Counted from the first letter of the stretch, positions 53,387 to 63,952 are shown. The stretch: 64,000 nucleotides of DNA from Alkalihalobacillus sp. LMS6 (GCF_024362765.1 NZ_CP093302.1:2665564-2729563); one strand, 5' to 3'. Numbers and translations: made by a program. The notes: generated by a model not told the origin, from the letters alone.

Positions 53387-54385
53387 TTATTTCGTTGAAT
53401 CTCTGCTTTCAATTCGGTGAGGCAACGTAACAGTGGACTCAGATACTTCTTCTTTATTCATTAATTTCGTTAAGAGACGCATCGAAACGGCACCAATATC
53501 GTATAGCGGTTGTACAACGGTTGAAAGAGTTGGTCGAACCATTGTCGCAAGTCTCGTATTGTCAAAGCCAACAACCTCGTAATCACCAGGTACGTTTAAG
53601 CCTTTATCTTGAATTCCATGAATGACACCAAGAGCCATTTCGTCATTCGATGCAAAGATAGCAGTCGGCTTTTTGCTTACTTCTACAAATGAATCCATTG
53701 CTTCAATCCCAGAGTCATACGAATAATCACCAATGACAATTAAATCTTCATCAAATTCAATGTTATTCTTTTCGAGCGCACTTCGATAACCCGCAAATTT
53801 CTGATAGCCATTAATCGGATCTTCTAAAGAACCGCTTAGCATGCCGATACGCTCATGCCCTTTATCGATTAAATATTGAATGACATCTTCAGCTGCTTTT
53901 GTATAATCAATATTGACAGAAGGGAACGATTTCTCGCTATCTAATGTGGCAGCTAGCACAATCGGAACAGGCGAGCGTTTAAATTGCTCCGCATGCTCGT
54001 CTGTAATTTCGCCACCCATGAAAACAATTCCATCAACTTGCTTCTCTAAAAGGGTGTTAATCAAGTGAATCTCTTTATCTTTATTTTGATCCGAGTTACA
54101 CAAGATGATGTTATATTTGTACATTGTTGCAATATCTTCAATTCCTCGAGCAAGCTCTGAGAAAAAGATACTTGATATATCAGGTATAATCACACCGACC
54201 GTTGTTGTTCGTTTGCTAGCAAGCCCTCTTGCCACAGCATTTGGACGATAGCCTAAGCGTTCAATGGCTTCTAATACTTTTTTCCGTGTTGTTGGTTTAA
54301 CGTTCGGATTTCCGTTCACAACTCTTGATACAGTTGCCATTGAAACCCCTGCTTCTCGTGCTACATCATAAATTGTTGTATTCAT
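53387..54385 (-). CDS. ccpA: Catabolite control protein A
   Basis: 332-aa LacI-family regulator. [22 protein letters not shown] (~3-21), hinge [19 protein letters not shown] and a periplasmic-binding-like core. Near-identical stretches to B. subtilis CcpA ([19 protein letters not shown]-like, [26 protein letters not shown]) make the call firm. It binds cre sites with HPr-Ser46-P. The ATG has an AGGAA RBS; a better GGAGG lies 28 bases upstream with no usable start. Promoter at 54445-54473. Confidence 0.97.
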   Translation of the reverse strand: MNTTIYDVAREAGVSMATVSRVVNGNPNVKPTTRKKVLEAIERLGYRPNAVARGLASKRTTTVGVIIPDISSIFFSELARGIEDIATMYKYNIILCNSDQNKDKEIHLINTLLEKQVDGIVFMGGEITDEHAEQFKRSPVPIVLAATLDSEKSFPSVNIDYTKAAEDVIQYLIDKGHERIGMLSGSLEDPINGYQKFAGYRSALEKNNIEFDEDLIVIGDYSYDSGIEAMDSFVEVSKKPTAIFASNDEMALGVIHGIQDKGLNVPGDYEVVGFDNTRLATMVRPTLSTVVQPLYDIGAVSMRLLTKLMNKEEVSESTVTLPHRIESRDSTK

Positions 54386-54444
54386 ATGTTATTCCTGCCA
54401 ACGTTCAGCAGTTATCCTCCTTTTCGCTCTCATAAAAATGTGTA

Positions 54445-54473
54445 TTATTAAGTTCATTAACTCTGTTTTTCAA
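54445..54473 (-). promoter_or_regulatory. sigma-A promoter of ccpA
   Basis: Minus strand -35 TTGAAA (54468-54473) and -10 TAATAA (54445-54450), spacing 17. Confidence 0.5.
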
Positions 54474-54633
54474 GCTTATTTCTTATAAGGATACGATAAA
54501 CAAAGATTTAGTGCAATAAATAAGCACGTGTTCACAAAAATTTTCATAAATGAAAAACAGTTTTCTTTTTTATGGAAAACAGATTTATCAATACCATTAT
54601 TAATGTGCCCGCTTTCAAGGAAATTTAAACACG

Positions 54634-54665
54634 AAAAACACCTCCATTCATGTGAATGGAAGTGT
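54634..54665 (-). terminator. Terminator of aroA
   Basis: Minus strand: 13-bp stem ACACTTCCATTCA/TGAATGGAGGTGT (one mismatch), then TTTTTCG. The remaining ccpA-aroA gap (54474-54633) is A/T-rich with no other feature seen. Confidence 0.85.
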
Positions 54666-54676
54666 CTATTGAACGT

Positions 54677-55768
54677 TTAGGCTTGATTGACTGCTTGTTT
54701 AATTAAACCAGACGATTCAAGATCATTCATAAATGAATGGAATTCGTCAAAATTCATTTGCTGTGCAGAATCAGATAGCGCCACCGCAGGGTCTGGATGT
54801 ACTTCTGCCATCACTGCATCTGCACCAATAGCCAGTGCTGCTTTTGCAGTTGGAAGGAGTAAGTCTTTTCTTCCTGTAGAGTGGGTAACATCAACCATAA
54901 CAGGTAAATGTGTTTCTTGTTTTAAAATTGGTACTGCCGAAATATCGAGTGTATTTCGAGTCGCTTTTTCGTACGTTCGAATACCTCTTTCACAAAGCAT
55001 GATTTGGTCGTTCCCTTTTGAAACAACATATTCAGCAGCATGAATAAATTCTTCAATGGTAGCTGATAAACCTCGTTTCAATAGAACCGGCTTTTTCACA
55101 GATCCAGCAGTTTTTAATAATTCGAAGTTCTGCATATTACGTGCACCAATTTGAATGACATCTACGTAATCGAGTGCTACTTCAATATCTTTCGGTGTCA
55201 CAATCTCACTGACTACTGCCATATCAAGTTCATCTGCTACACGCTTTAAGATCTTTAATCCGTCGAGACCAAGACCTTGGAAATCATAAGGAGACGTTCT
55301 CGGTTTAAATGCCCCGCCTCGAAGGAGTCGTTGACCGCGCTTCTTCATTTCTTTTGCAACAGCTAAAACTTGTTCGTAACTTTCAACTGCACAAGGACCA
55401 AATACGAAACGCTGCTTGCCATCTCCTATCGTCTCACCTTTTACAGTAACGGTCGTGTTATCAGGATGCCTTTTTCTTGATACAAGAAGCGCTTTACTAT
55501 TGTCTTCTTCTTGAAGTTCTAGACTCGCTTTAAAAATTTGTTTAAATAAGTGCTGAAGCGTTGTTGTTTCAAACGGTCCACTATTATGTTCAGCAATATG
55601 GTCGAGCATTTTTCGCTCTCGCACCGGATCGAATCGCGCAATCCCTTGCTGTCTTTTTACTTCCCCAATTTCTTTTACTAACTGCGCTCGCTTGTTGATT
55701 TGTTCTAACAAGTCCAAGTTTACTTTGTCTAATTGATCTCTTAAGCCGTCTAACTGTTCGTGACTCAT
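54677..55768 (-). CDS. aroA: Bifunctional chorismate mutase / DAHP synthase
   Basis: 363 aa. First step of the shikimate pathway, with an N-terminal AroQ chorismate mutase domain (~1-90, [20 protein letters not shown]) that mediates feedback control. The type Ib DAHP synthase barrel spans ~105-355: FGPCAVES (~122), [16 protein letters not shown] (~150), CERGIRTYE (~255) and VDVTHSTG (~293). This is B. subtilis AroA (AroG) architecture, upstream of ccpA as there. Promoter GTGACT-17-TATAAT upstream. Confidence 0.96.
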   Translation of the reverse strand: MSHEQLDGLRDQLDKVNLDLLEQINKRAQLVKEIGEVKRQQGIARFDPVRERKMLDHIAEHNSGPFETTTLQHLFKQIFKASLELQEEDNSKALLVSRKRHPDNTTVTVKGETIGDGKQRFVFGPCAVESYEQVLAVAKEMKKRGQRLLRGGAFKPRTSPYDFQGLGLDGLKILKRVADELDMAVVSEIVTPKDIEVALDYVDVIQIGARNMQNFELLKTAGSVKKPVLLKRGLSATIEEFIHAAEYVVSKGNDQIMLCERGIRTYEKATRNTLDISAVPILKQETHLPVMVDVTHSTGRKDLLLPTAKAALAIGADAVMAEVHPDPAVALSDSAQQMNFDEFHSFMNDLESSGLIKQAVNQA

Positions 55769-55809
55769 TTCTCTCCACCTCTCCCATGCATCTTTAATTT
55801 ATTCTGTCT

Positions 55810-55838
55810 ATTATAACGAAGAGATCAAAAAAAGTCAC
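55810..55838 (-). promoter_or_regulatory. sigma-A promoter of aroA
   Basis: Minus strand -35 GTGACT (55833-55838), -10 TATAAT (55810-55815), 17-bp spacing. The stretch 55839-55955 between aroA and the ytxH terminator shows no gene. Confidence 0.6.
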
Positions 55839-55955
55839 GGTTTTTTTCTTTATTACTTAAACGCTTTTATGCACTAAAGTTATTATGCTATACGTGATGA
55901 TCTATTAAAACCGCCACACCTTGCTTCTCAGACAGTTCGTTCCGTATCTTCATCA

Positions 55956-55997
55956 TAAAGAAAGAGCCCTTCCATTAAAGTAATGAAAAGACTCTTT
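55956..55997 (-). terminator. Terminator of ytxGH
   Basis: Minus strand: 17-base arms pairing with two G-U pairs and one mismatch (55981-55997 with 55961-55977) and a short loop, then TCTTTATG. The T-tract is weak. Confidence 0.6.
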
Positions 55998-56005
55998 AAT
56001 TCAGA

Positions 56006-56449
56006 TTATTTCTTAGCTGATGATTTTGCTTTTTTCTCAGCGTCATTTACTTCGCTTTTTACCGTTTCAGAAATATTTTTTCCGGCTTCTTCAGCATCTT
56101 CTTTTAAATCTTTTGCTAAGCTTTTCGCTTCTTCCATTTGATTCTCAGCTTCGTCTTTTGCAGAAGAACTTAAATCCTTCACTTTATCAACCACTTGTTG
56201 GGATTGATCAGAAACCGTTTTTGCTATGTTTGTAGACTTTTCTTTTGCAAGATCTGCCCATTCATTTCCTTTTTCATAAACGTCGTTTGTTAGTTGAGCC
56301 GTTTTTTCTTTTGCGTTATAAGCTTGCTCACTAATATCGCTACGTAATTCTTTACCTGATTTTGGTGCTAGAAAAAGAGCTGTTGTCGCTCCAACGATTC
56401 CACCTACTAGTGTACCAATTAAAAAATCTTTCGTATTCATATCTCCCAT
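56006..56449 (-). CDS. ytxH: YtxH-family general stress protein
   Basis: 147 aa. N-terminal glycine-rich membrane segment (IGTLVGGIVGATTALFLAP, ~10-28) followed by SGKELR, the YtxH-family signature. A long charged Ala/Lys/Glu/Asp helix runs to the end, LEA-like. In B. subtilis ytxGHJ is induced by sigma-B. RBS AAGGAGGAG, one base after the ytxG stop. No ytxJ (BrxC-like) gene follows here. Confidence 0.88.
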   Translation of the reverse strand: MGDMNTKDFLIGTLVGGIVGATTALFLAPKSGKELRSDISEQAYNAKEKTAQLTNDVYEKGNEWADLAKEKSTNIAKTVSDQSQQVVDKVKDLSSSAKDEAENQMEEAKSLAKDLKEDAEEAGKNISETVKSEVNDAEKKAKSSAKK

Positions 56450-56450
56450 G

Positions 56451-56897
56451 TTAAAACTCCTCCTTGGACTGATTTTGTTCTAATTGTTGTTTTCGTTGCT
56501 TAAACTTTGTATAGAAATCTAAAACAGCTTGGCCCCATTGAACGGCTTGCGAAACTGTTTCAGCATTTCGACTGGTTTCGGCATTCACTTTTGTCGTTAC
56601 TTGTCTCACCGAATGATTAATGGTTTTTAATGATTCTCCCAAGTCTTTCGATGAATCAAATAACACCTGTAGTGAATCTGATTTACGCTGCACATCGTCA
56701 GCTAAAGCATTTGTTTTTTGAAGCAAAGCTTCTGATTCAGCTGTAATGCCTTTCATCTGACCTTCCAACGATTTAATCGTTGCAGATGTTTGCTCTAATG
56801 TCTTTGTTGTTGATTTTAGTGTTTTTATTACGTAAATAACAAAAAGTGCAATCGCTACAGCTATAATAAAGACACTTATGTATAACAAAGCTTCCAC
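56451..56897 (-). CDS. ytxG: DUF948 protein YtxG
   Basis: 148 aa with one N-terminal membrane helix (residues 3-25), then a coiled-coil region (~28-110) and a basic tail. DUF948 family, partner of YtxH. The start is GTG 56895-56897, seven bases after AAGGAGGGGG; an ATG in another frame lies in between. Preceded by a sigma-B-like promoter. Confidence 0.86.
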   Translation of the reverse strand: MEALLYISVFIIAVAIALFVIYVIKTLKSTTKTLEQTSATIKSLEGQMKGITAESEALLQKTNALADDVQRKSDSLQVLFDSSKDLGESLKTINHSVRQVTTKVNAETSRNAETVSQAVQWGQAVLDFYTKFKQRKQQLEQNQSKEEF

Positions 56898-56921
56898 TTA
56901 GCATACCCCCTCCTTAATTCT

Positions 56922-56946
56922 TTACCCAATTCTACAATCTTAAAAC
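56922..56946 (-). promoter_or_regulatory. sigma-B promoter of ytxGH
   Basis: Minus strand GTTTTA-13-GGGTAA, close to the sigma-B consensus GTTTAA-n12-15-GGGTAT. The start point would fall at or just before the RBS, giving a very short leader. Confidence 0.5.
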
Positions 56947-57025
56947 AAAAGATTCAAATAGAGGGCTGCAAAAACAAATTCGACATTTCCCATCGATCTC
57001 CTGCTCACAATTGTTTATCTTACAA

Positions 57026-57060
57026 AAAGAAAAAAGATAACTAGAACTGTTCTAGTTACC
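57026..57060 (-). terminator. Terminator of murC
   Basis: Minus strand: GGTAACTAGAAC pairs with GTTCTAGTTATC (one G-U), then CTTTTTTCTTTTT. Confidence 0.85.
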
Positions 57061-57092
57061 TTCTTATACCCTTCTTTATCAAAAACTATGCA

Positions 57093-58400
57093 TTAGCTAC
57101 TTTTTTTCTGACTTATTTCATAGGCTTTTTGATATTTTTGGATATCCCCAGCCCCCATAAACAGTAATACTTCGTGCTCATGGACCTGTAATTGTTCTAT
57201 TTTTGATTCGTGCATTAAGTGACTTCCATCAATTAATTGTTGTAATTGCTCAATGGTTAGAGAGCCTTGATCTTCTCTTGCAGATCCAAAAATGTCACAG
57301 AGGTAAACCGTATCGGCTTGACTTAGCGCATCAGCGAACTCTTGTAAGAACGCTTTTGTACGAGTAAATGTATGTGGCTGAAAGATCGCCGTTACTTTAC
57401 GGTCTTTGTATTTCTTTTTTGTTGCTTCAATGGTTGCCGCAATTTCAGTCGGGTGATGGGCATAGTCATCAATTAAAATTTGCGAGCCGAATACTTTTTC
57501 ACTGAAGCGTCTTTTTACACCTGCAAATGATTTTAAATGCTTCGCAACATCTTCATACTGTAAGCCTTCATAATGACACAACGTAATGATCGCAAGTGCA
57601 TTTTTTACGTTGTGGTCGCCATAACCTGGAATTAAAAAGGTTCCGTATCGATCTCCACGGATGTACGCATCAAAAGATGTTCCTTCTGACGTGCTTTTCA
57701 CGTCTCGCGCTTGGAAATCATTATCTTCATTTAAGCCATAATAAAGAATTGGTACATTGGCTTTAAGCTCCTGCAAATGCTGGTCGTCTCCACATGCAAT
57801 GATCGCTTTTTTAACTTGTCGAGCCATTTCTTCAAACGCAGAAATGACATCATCCACGCTTTTAAAATAATCTGGATGGTCAAAATCAATGTTCGTCATA
57901 ATGCAGTAGTCAGGCGAATAGTTTAAGAAATGACGACGATATTCACACGCTTCGAATACAAAGTAGTCGGAATCAGTCGTACCTTTCCCTGTGCCATCTC
58001 CAATCAAATAAGAGGTTGGCTTAATTGAGCCGATGACGTGAGCAAGTAAACCGGTTGTAGATGTTTTTCCATGAGATCCTGTAATCGCTACGCTTGTAAA
58101 TTGAGAAATAAACGACCCTAAAAATTCTGGGTACACGTCTACTTTTAAACCAAGTTCTCGTGCACGAACAATCTCTTCATGGTTTTCTCCATACGCAGCG
58201 GACATAATGACATGCTGCTGTTCTTTAATATTATCCGCAGAAAAAGGAAGAAGCGGAATGCCTTTTTTCTCAAGAGGTTTTTGAGTGAAAATGGCTTCTG
58301 TAATATCTGAACCTTGAACGTCTTCTTTCATATCATCTAATATTTGCGCTAACGCACTCATACCAGAGCCTTTAATTCCGGTAAAATGGTAGGTTGTCAC
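57093..58400 (-). CDS. murC: UDP-N-acetylmuramate--L-alanine ligase
   Basis: 435 aa (B. subtilis 432). It adds L-Ala to UDP-MurNAc in peptidoglycan precursor synthesis. Rossmann-like UDP-binding start [14 protein letters not shown] (~5-18), ATP P-loop [10 protein letters not shown] (~107-116), [11 protein letters not shown] (~152) and the [10 protein letters not shown] motif (~325). The start is GTG 58398-58400 behind GGAGG; the longer frame lacks an RBS. Confidence 0.97.
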   Translation of the reverse strand: MTTYHFTGIKGSGMSALAQILDDMKEDVQGSDITEAIFTQKPLEKKGIPLLPFSADNIKEQQHVIMSAAYGENHEEIVRARELGLKVDVYPEFLGSFISQFTSVAITGSHGKTSTTGLLAHVIGSIKPTSYLIGDGTGKGTTDSDYFVFEACEYRRHFLNYSPDYCIMTNIDFDHPDYFKSVDDVISAFEEMARQVKKAIIACGDDQHLQELKANVPILYYGLNEDNDFQARDVKSTSEGTSFDAYIRGDRYGTFLIPGYGDHNVKNALAIITLCHYEGLQYEDVAKHLKSFAGVKRRFSEKVFGSQILIDDYAHHPTEIAATIEATKKKYKDRKVTAIFQPHTFTRTKAFLQEFADALSQADTVYLCDIFGSAREDQGSLTIEQLQQLIDGSHLMHESKIEQLQVHEHEVLLFMGAGDIQKYQKAYEISQKKSS

Positions 58401-58573
58401 TGATAAAGCCTCCAATCTAAGCCCTAGGTTCGTTTCTAGGTGCCGATCCAATCGCTAAATTTCCGTTAATAATGTTTAGTATATGCGATAACCTATAAAT
58501 GGTCCGGTCATTCACTATACAATCCATCACTTTCCATTACATATCATATATAAGTTTTGTCTTTTTCTCAAGT

Positions 58574-60958
58574 TCAAGCTAGATCTGACTTTGAATGGAA
58601 CGTTTGATTTAGCTGATCTTCCGTTACTAACACGGTTCTTGGCTTACTTCCCATCGCACCAGAAATAACGCCTCTTGCTTCCATCATGTCCACGAGTCGA
58701 GCGGCTCGATTGTAGCCAACGCGAAAGCGGCGTTGAATACTTGAAGCAGAACCACTTCCTTGTTCCACGACAAAATAACACACATCCTCAAACAACTCAT
58801 CTTCTTGTTCTGTTTGTTCAAACGCTTTCTCTATCGCTTCACTTTCAAACGCATAGTTTGGCGATCCTTGTTTTTTAGCGTAGTCGATTACCGCTTCAAT
58901 TTCGTCGTCAGATACAAATGTACCTTGAACGCGAACCGGTTTCGCTGCACCATTTTCATGGAACAGCATGTCGCCTCTTCCCAATAACCGCTCTGCACCG
59001 CCCATGTCCAGAATGGTTCGTGAATCGGTTTGTGACGAAACGGAAAAAGCAATTCTTGTCGGGATGTTCGCTTTTATTAACCCTGTAATAACATCTACAG
59101 ATGGTCTTTGGGTTGCTAAAAGTAAATGAATCCCGCATGCACGCGCTTTTTGAGCGATTCGACAAATGGCATCTTCTACGTCTTGAGGGGATACCATCAT
59201 TAAATCAGCTAGTTCATCAATAACTACAAGAATATATGGTAGCTTTTCGTGTCTTTCGTTGTACTTCTCGATATCACGTACCCGCGTTTTACTAAAGAGC
59301 TCATAGCGCCTCTCCATTTCTTGAACAACCCATTTCAACGATGCAGTCGCTTGCTTCGGATCAGTAATAACAGGCGCTAATAAATGAGGCACATCGTGAT
59401 AAGGAGCCAATTCTACCATTTTAGGATCAACAAGCAACAATTTTAAGTCTTCTGGTGAAGCTTTGTATAACAAACTAATTAAAATGGAGTTAATGCATAC
59501 ACTTTTACCTGAACCTGTTGCGCCTGCCACTAAACCGTGGGGCATTTTCTTTAAATCAGTCACAACTGGGTTCCCAGATATATCAAGGCCTAAAGCTGCC
59601 GTAAGCGGAGAGGATGGAGTACGAAACACATCTCTTCGCAAAATTTCCCTGAGCATAACCGGCGTAGACGTTCGATTTGGCACTTCAATTCCGATTGCAT
59701 TTTTTCCTGGAATCGGCGCTTCAATTCGAATATCTTTTGCAGCTAAAGACAGCTTAATATCATCTGTTAAATTCGTAATCTTGTTCACCTTAACGCCTTT
59801 TGCTGGTTGAATTTCAAACCGAGTGACAGCTGGACCTTTTGTTCGATTCACCACTTTGGCATCAACGTGAAAGCTAAGCAATGTTTCCTCAAGCAATGTA
59901 GCTTGTTCATCTAGCCAAGCGCTATCATCGTCTGTCGTTCTCTCAGGATAATGAAGCAGTTTAAGAGGTGGCGCATCATAATGATCCACTCGCTCTTCCT
60001 GTCGTGAATGCTGCTGTTTCTTTCGTCGATCTGTTGGCAGCATTAAGACATTAAAAGGAATCTCCTTTTTTTCAGAAGACCTGGATGTGCTCTTTCTTGG
60101 GATTTCTTTCGGCGATTCATCTACTTTATGCTCTTCTAAACGAGTGCTTTCTTCTTCCATCGGCTCCACCACTTCTGGCGTTACAGACTCTTCTTCAGCA
60201 ATAACCGCTATTTCTGACTCCTCTTTAATGGCCGTTTCTACATCTGGACCACTTTCAACGACTGAGGCGACAACCTCCGGCTCCATTTCCAGTTCAGGCT
60301 GCTTTTCGTTATCCTCCACTACCTCTTCCGATTTTGGAACAACGGTCGGCTCCTCAACTTGATTTTCAGGTTCTGTGTCAGCGACATGTTTCTCTTTTAA
60401 AGATGCAAGCATCAATCGATTTGTTTCAACTACAGATTGTTTTTCAACGATTTGTGAAAGCTGTACGGACTCACTTGTTTGTTCTTGATCGTTAGACATC
60501 GAATCATCTTTTTCGTTCATACGCTCAATAAAGCTTTGCTGCGCGTGTCTCGTATTGCGTAATAACCAGTTATAGTCGCTATTATCGCTCACCATGTTTT
60601 TTTGAATCCCATGTACTGGCGAAGGAATCGTTGTAGGCTTAAATGTTCCTTGAAAATACGTTGACTCACGTGACGGTGTTTTAGTTCTTAGCGTTGAAGT
60701 CTTCTTTTGATAATTTGCCTCAATCGCTTTTTCTGGATGACTCTTTTCCTTTTGTCCTTCGTTATTCTCTTGATTATGATACGAATAGCCATAGTAAAAC
60801 GTCATCCTAGCATCTTCTAACTCTTCAACTGGCTTTTGATCGGTTTGCTTTGGACGTTTTACATCTTCCTCTGAATGAGTGGATGTATGTATTGGTTCAT
60901 CTCGATTCTCATCTTCTTGTCCTTTGAAGTAATTGAACCATTTGTTCAAAAAATTCAT
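58574..60958 (-). CDS. sftA: FtsK/SpoIIIE-type DNA translocase SftA
   Basis: About 794 aa, soluble septum-associated translocase that clears DNA before septum closure. The N-terminal ~320 residues are low complexity, Glu/Val/Lys-rich and without membrane helices, as in SftA and unlike SpoIIIE. The motor domain has Walker A GATGSGKS (~455) and Walker B VVIDELADLM (~555). A C-terminal winged-helix gamma domain follows (SSIQRRFRVGYNRAARLVD split, ~745-765). Shorter than B. subtilis SftA (about 950 aa) in the linker. ATG 60956-60958 behind AGGTGGTGA. Confidence 0.94.
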   Translation of the reverse strand: MNFLNKWFNYFKGQEDENRDEPIHTSTHSEEDVKRPKQTDQKPVEELEDARMTFYYGYSYHNQENNEGQKEKSHPEKAIEANYQKKTSTLRTKTPSRESTYFQGTFKPTTIPSPVHGIQKNMVSDNSDYNWLLRNTRHAQQSFIERMNEKDDSMSNDQEQTSESVQLSQIVEKQSVVETNRLMLASLKEKHVADTEPENQVEEPTVVPKSEEVVEDNEKQPELEMEPEVVASVVESGPDVETAIKEESEIAVIAEEESVTPEVVEPMEEESTRLEEHKVDESPKEIPRKSTSRSSEKKEIPFNVLMLPTDRRKKQQHSRQEERVDHYDAPPLKLLHYPERTTDDDSAWLDEQATLLEETLLSFHVDAKVVNRTKGPAVTRFEIQPAKGVKVNKITNLTDDIKLSLAAKDIRIEAPIPGKNAIGIEVPNRTSTPVMLREILRRDVFRTPSSPLTAALGLDISGNPVVTDLKKMPHGLVAGATGSGKSVCINSILISLLYKASPEDLKLLLVDPKMVELAPYHDVPHLLAPVITDPKQATASLKWVVQEMERRYELFSKTRVRDIEKYNERHEKLPYILVVIDELADLMMVSPQDVEDAICRIAQKARACGIHLLLATQRPSVDVITGLIKANIPTRIAFSVSSQTDSRTILDMGGAERLLGRGDMLFHENGAAKPVRVQGTFVSDDEIEAVIDYAKKQGSPNYAFESEAIEKAFEQTEQEDELFEDVCYFVVEQGSGSASSIQRRFRVGYNRAARLVDMMEARGVISGAMGSKPRTVLVTEDQLNQTFHSKSDLA

Positions 60959-60975
60959 GATTTCACCACCTGAAG

Positions 60976-61008
60976 TAAAAAAGCTGGCATTCTTAAAAAG
61001 AGCCAGCC
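60976..61008 (-). terminator. Terminator of ytpR
   Basis: Minus strand: GCTGGC/GCCAGC stem with a T/A-rich loop and a T6 tail, between ytpR and sftA. Confidence 0.75.
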
Positions 61009-61018
61009 TTATTAACAA

Positions 61019-61621
61019 TTATAAATATGCAGATCCAATTTCCTTGTCATCTGGCAATACGAGAATGCCTTTTTCAGCAGGAGCATCTTTTAACCCTAGT
61101 TCTTTTGCAGAACAAATCATCCCATGAGACGCTTCTCCACGTAGTTTTGCTTCTTTAATAACCAATCCACTAGGCATAATGGCACCAACCTTTGCCACAA
61201 CGACTTTTTGACCTGCAGCAATATTTGGTGCTCCACACACAATCTGTGATTTTTCATCACCTAGATCCACTTGACAAACAGATAGTTTATCAGCGTTCGG
61301 ATGCTGTTCACAACTCTCTACATGACCCACTACAAATAGTGGCTTTTGCTCAAAATTTAAATCAACGGTTTGTCCATTTTCTGACGCAGCTTTTTGTACG
61401 AGCGCTTCAATATCTTTCGTTAATTCAATAGCGCCTTCCCCGTCTACTTCTCCGTAATTCGATGCATGTAGCACATTAATACCAGCTAGCGCACCTGTTG
61501 TTCGATTTTTTATTTGGACAAAGTCTCCATGCTGTTCCACAAGACGGTCATCAATGGAAGCTTGTTCCTTAACAAGCAATAAGACATCGCCAATTCCTTT
61601 TTTGTTATAAAATGCGTTCAT
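61019..61621 (-). CDS. ytpR: YtpR tRNA-binding-domain protein
   Basis: 200 aa. N-terminal DUF4479-like part (~1-85), then a tRNA-binding (EMAP/PheT-like) OB domain (~95-195) with [20 protein letters not shown] and the CGAPNI motif. Homologous to the N-terminal domain of PheRS beta; free-standing form of unclear function. ATG 61619-61621 behind GAGGAG. Confidence 0.9.
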   Translation of the reverse strand: MNAFYNKKGIGDVLLLVKEQASIDDRLVEQHGDFVQIKNRTTGALAGINVLHASNYGEVDGEGAIELTKDIEALVQKAASENGQTVDLNFEQKPLFVVGHVESCEQHPNADKLSVCQVDLGDEKSQIVCGAPNIAAGQKVVVAKVGAIMPSGLVIKEAKLRGEASHGMICSAKELGLKDAPAEKGILVLPDDKEIGSAYL

Positions 61622-61685
61622 CGTCTGCTCCTCTTGCCACACGTAAGCGTAGCGTTTCTAGTATACTTCATTAATTAAACTTGGA

Positions 61686-62486
61686 CTATCGGTCTTTAGG
61701 CTTTTTTTGCGCTAAGATAAATACAGGTTCAAGCTCTCCTCTTTCAACAGCAAAAGGAAGTGCGGTAACCGGGATTCGTCCATTTCGGAAAAATTGCAAG
61801 GCCATTTGTCCTAAAACGTCATAACCGGTGTGATTTTGAATATCGGCAAAGATTAGTGAATCTTGATGAGGAATTGCAATCGCTAGCTCCCCTTTAACCT
61901 TTTGTTCCATTTTTTCAATGAATGATTGATCAAGGACGCGACTTGCATCATAGCCATCGTTTGCACTTACAAAATAAAACGTATTTCCAGCTACCTCATC
62001 TTGCTTCACTGGACACTCTAATGAACGAATGTTAAACATCGCCATCTCTTTTAATTCTTTTAACCCTAGAGAGCTGTCTGCTAAACGAGCTTCATCAATT
62101 AACGTGTACGTTTCACCTAGATCAAGCGCATAATAAATTCTTGTTTCTGCTGTGTGTACGTCAAAGATGAGCTTTTTTCCATCTGACGTTTCTTCTGGAA
62201 AAGATGCAGCCCGTATAACCGGAAAAATATGCTTTTCTTTTCCATCAAGTGCGACGCTTTCTTTCATTGACATAAGCCCAACTCGTACATGGCGAATCGC
62301 TTCTTCAATTGAATCGTACTCTTTTCGTTCCCAGCGCGCTAATAATGGTTTAAGCGCTAACGTTACACCTTTATTAATGGATGGATCTTCTACACGTAAC
62401 GTACTCTCTTTATGGTCATAACGGATGGTCCAGCCATCATGTTGTAATTTGTCTTCGATTTGTTTTCTAAAGGTTTGAAGATTCAA
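61686..62486 (-). CDS. ytpQ: DUF1444 family protein YtpQ
   Basis: 266 aa, cytoplasmic, no membrane segments, DUF1444 by length, position and motifs such as FNIRSLECPVKQDEVAGNTFYF (split) and RGELEPVFILA at the end. No function known. RBS AAGGAGGG, ATG. It lies between ytpP and ytpR as in B. subtilis. Confidence 0.88.
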   Translation of the reverse strand: MNLQTFRKQIEDKLQHDGWTIRYDHKESTLRVEDPSINKGVTLALKPLLARWERKEYDSIEEAIRHVRVGLMSMKESVALDGKEKHIFPVIRAASFPEETSDGKKLIFDVHTAETRIYYALDLGETYTLIDEARLADSSLGLKELKEMAMFNIRSLECPVKQDEVAGNTFYFVSANDGYDASRVLDQSFIEKMEQKVKGELAIAIPHQDSLIFADIQNHTGYDVLGQMALQFFRNGRIPVTALPFAVERGELEPVFILAQKKPKDR

Positions 62487-62535
62487 CGTTAACCCTCCTT
62501 ATTCGTACTTTAGTTTAACACGAATCGACTAAAAA

Positions 62536-62569
62536 CTAAAAAGCTAGGAGGTTGATTTCACCTCCTAGC
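62536..62569 (-). terminator. Terminator of ytpP
   Basis: Minus strand: perfect 10-bp stem GCTAGGAGGT/ACCTCCTAGC with a 7-base loop and TTTTTAG. The ytpP stop codon is inside the stem. Confidence 0.9.
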
Positions 62570-62891
62570 CTACTTTTGCTTCTGCTTCTGTTAGAAACGT
62601 TTGAATTTCATCTTCTGTCTTACGGTCTTTAGAAACAAATCGTGCTAACTCTTCACCGTTTGAAAAAGCAAGGAAGCTTGGTATTCCGAACACATCATGA
62701 TCGATGCAAACATCGATAAGTTTGTCACGGTCTACATAATAAAACGTAAACGTCGGGTAATCTACTTCCAGTCGAGGTAGAAACGGCTCAATCACTCGGC
62801 AATCTGGACACCAATTAGCTGAGAATAGAAAAACGGCTGTCTCCGATTCTTTAATTTTGTTAAATTCTTCAACGCTTGCTACATGTTCCAT
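62565..62891 (-). CDS. ytpP: Thioredoxin-like protein YtpP
   Basis: 108 aa, single thioredoxin fold with active site WCPDC (~30-34) and cis-proline IPSF (~73). Reductase or thiol-exchange role, partner unknown. The start is ATG 62889-62891 with GGGG eight bases upstream; the GTG three codons earlier overlaps the RBS. It follows the PfoR-like gene by 15 bases, probably in one transcript. Confidence 0.92.
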   Translation of the reverse strand: MEHVASVEEFNKIKESETAVFLFSANWCPDCRVIEPFLPRLEVDYPTFTFYYVDRDKLIDVCIDHDVFGIPSFLAFSNGEELARFVSKDRKTEDEIQTFLTEAEAKVG

Positions 62892-62906
62892 CGTATACAC
62901 CCCATC

Positions 62907-63917
62907 TTAACCTTCTAAAAGATTCATGTCGTTCTTTTTTATCCAGCCTTTTTTTCTCATCCACTCAGATACAACGAGCGCAACGACCGCTGGTATTCCT
63001 ACATAGCATACTACAACTTGAGTGAAAATCAACCACGTAAAGCCCATTTCTGTAAAAGTCATAATCGGTCCGACTAACCCACTCGTGCCCATTCCAGCTC
63101 CAGCTGCATTATTTATTAAACCGAAGACCATTGTCCCAACTGGAGCAGCAACTAAACTTGCCACTGTTGGCGGAATGAGAATGCGAGGGTTTCGAATAAT
63201 ATGCGGCACTAACAGCATCGATGTGCCAATACCAATTGAAAGTAGCCCGCTTATTCGATTATCTCGATAACTAGCAACCGCAAAACCGACCATTTGTCCC
63301 GCACAACCAATCGCAGCAGCTGCGGCGACAGGCCCTTGTACATCAAGCATGATTGCTATGGCAGCACTAGAGATAGGCGCCGTTAGTGCCCACCCCATTA
63401 AAACCGCAACAACACCACTCATAATAAGCGGTTGCTGAGTTGTCGCCCACGTAATCGCATCACCAATCGACACCATTAAGAACTGGATTGGCGCGCCTAA
63501 AAGAAATGCAACGGTATACCCAGATACAATTGTCGCAATCGGTGTAACGAGAATATCAATCTTTGTTTCTCCTGCAACAATTTTTCCTATTTCTGCTCCC
63601 ACTATAGCTGCTAAAAAACTGCCAGCAGGCCCTCCATAAAACGCACCTGCAGCACCACAGACAATTGTTGCTAGTACGACGAAATTAGGTGCAACCAGTG
63701 CGAGAGCGACCGCAGCACCAATTGCTGCTCCATATAGGTCCATCGTAAATTGACCAAGTTCAATCATTTGCTCAATTTGAATTTGTTCTCCAATTGTTCG
63801 AATAATAATACCAATAATTAATGTCGCAAACAAACCAAACGTCATTTGTCCCATCGCTTTAATAAAATAAGTACGTAACGACGGTTGAACCCCTTTTTTC
63901 GCTAAAAAAGCTTTCAT
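62907..63917 (-). CDS. PfoR/PTS-IIC-like multispanning membrane protein
   Basis: 336 aa, eight to ten hydrophobic helices, with many Gly/Ala/Pro-rich loops (FYGGPAGSFLAAIVGAEIGK, split; APVGTMVFGLINNAAGAGMG). It resembles the PfoR/COG3641 group, annotated as PTS transporter subunit IIC-like. No IIA/IIB genes are nearby, so transport by PTS is uncertain. The ATG follows GGAGTGTGA. Promoter at 63953-63981. First gene of a unit with ytpP. Confidence 0.75.
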   Translation of the reverse strand: MKAFLAKKGVQPSLRTYFIKAMGQMTFGLFATLIIGIIIRTIGEQIQIEQMIELGQFTMDLYGAAIGAAVALALVAPNFVVLATIVCGAAGAFYGGPAGSFLAAIVGAEIGKIVAGETKIDILVTPIATIVSGYTVAFLLGAPIQFLMVSIGDAITWATTQQPLIMSGVVAVLMGWALTAPISSAAIAIMLDVQGPVAAAAAIGCAGQMVGFAVASYRDNRISGLLSIGIGTSMLLVPHIIRNPRILIPPTVASLVAAPVGTMVFGLINNAAGAGMGTSGLVGPIMTFTEMGFTWLIFTQVVVCYVGIPAVVALVVSEWMRKKGWIKKNDMNLLEG

Positions 63918-63952
63918 GTCTCACACTCCAAAAAGTAATCTTGTCTTCTTTA

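Noticed and set aside
60087-60362. Serine/threonine-rich 91-aa plus-strand frame
   Set aside because: Antisense of the Glu-rich linker of sftA; composition explained by the complementary codons.
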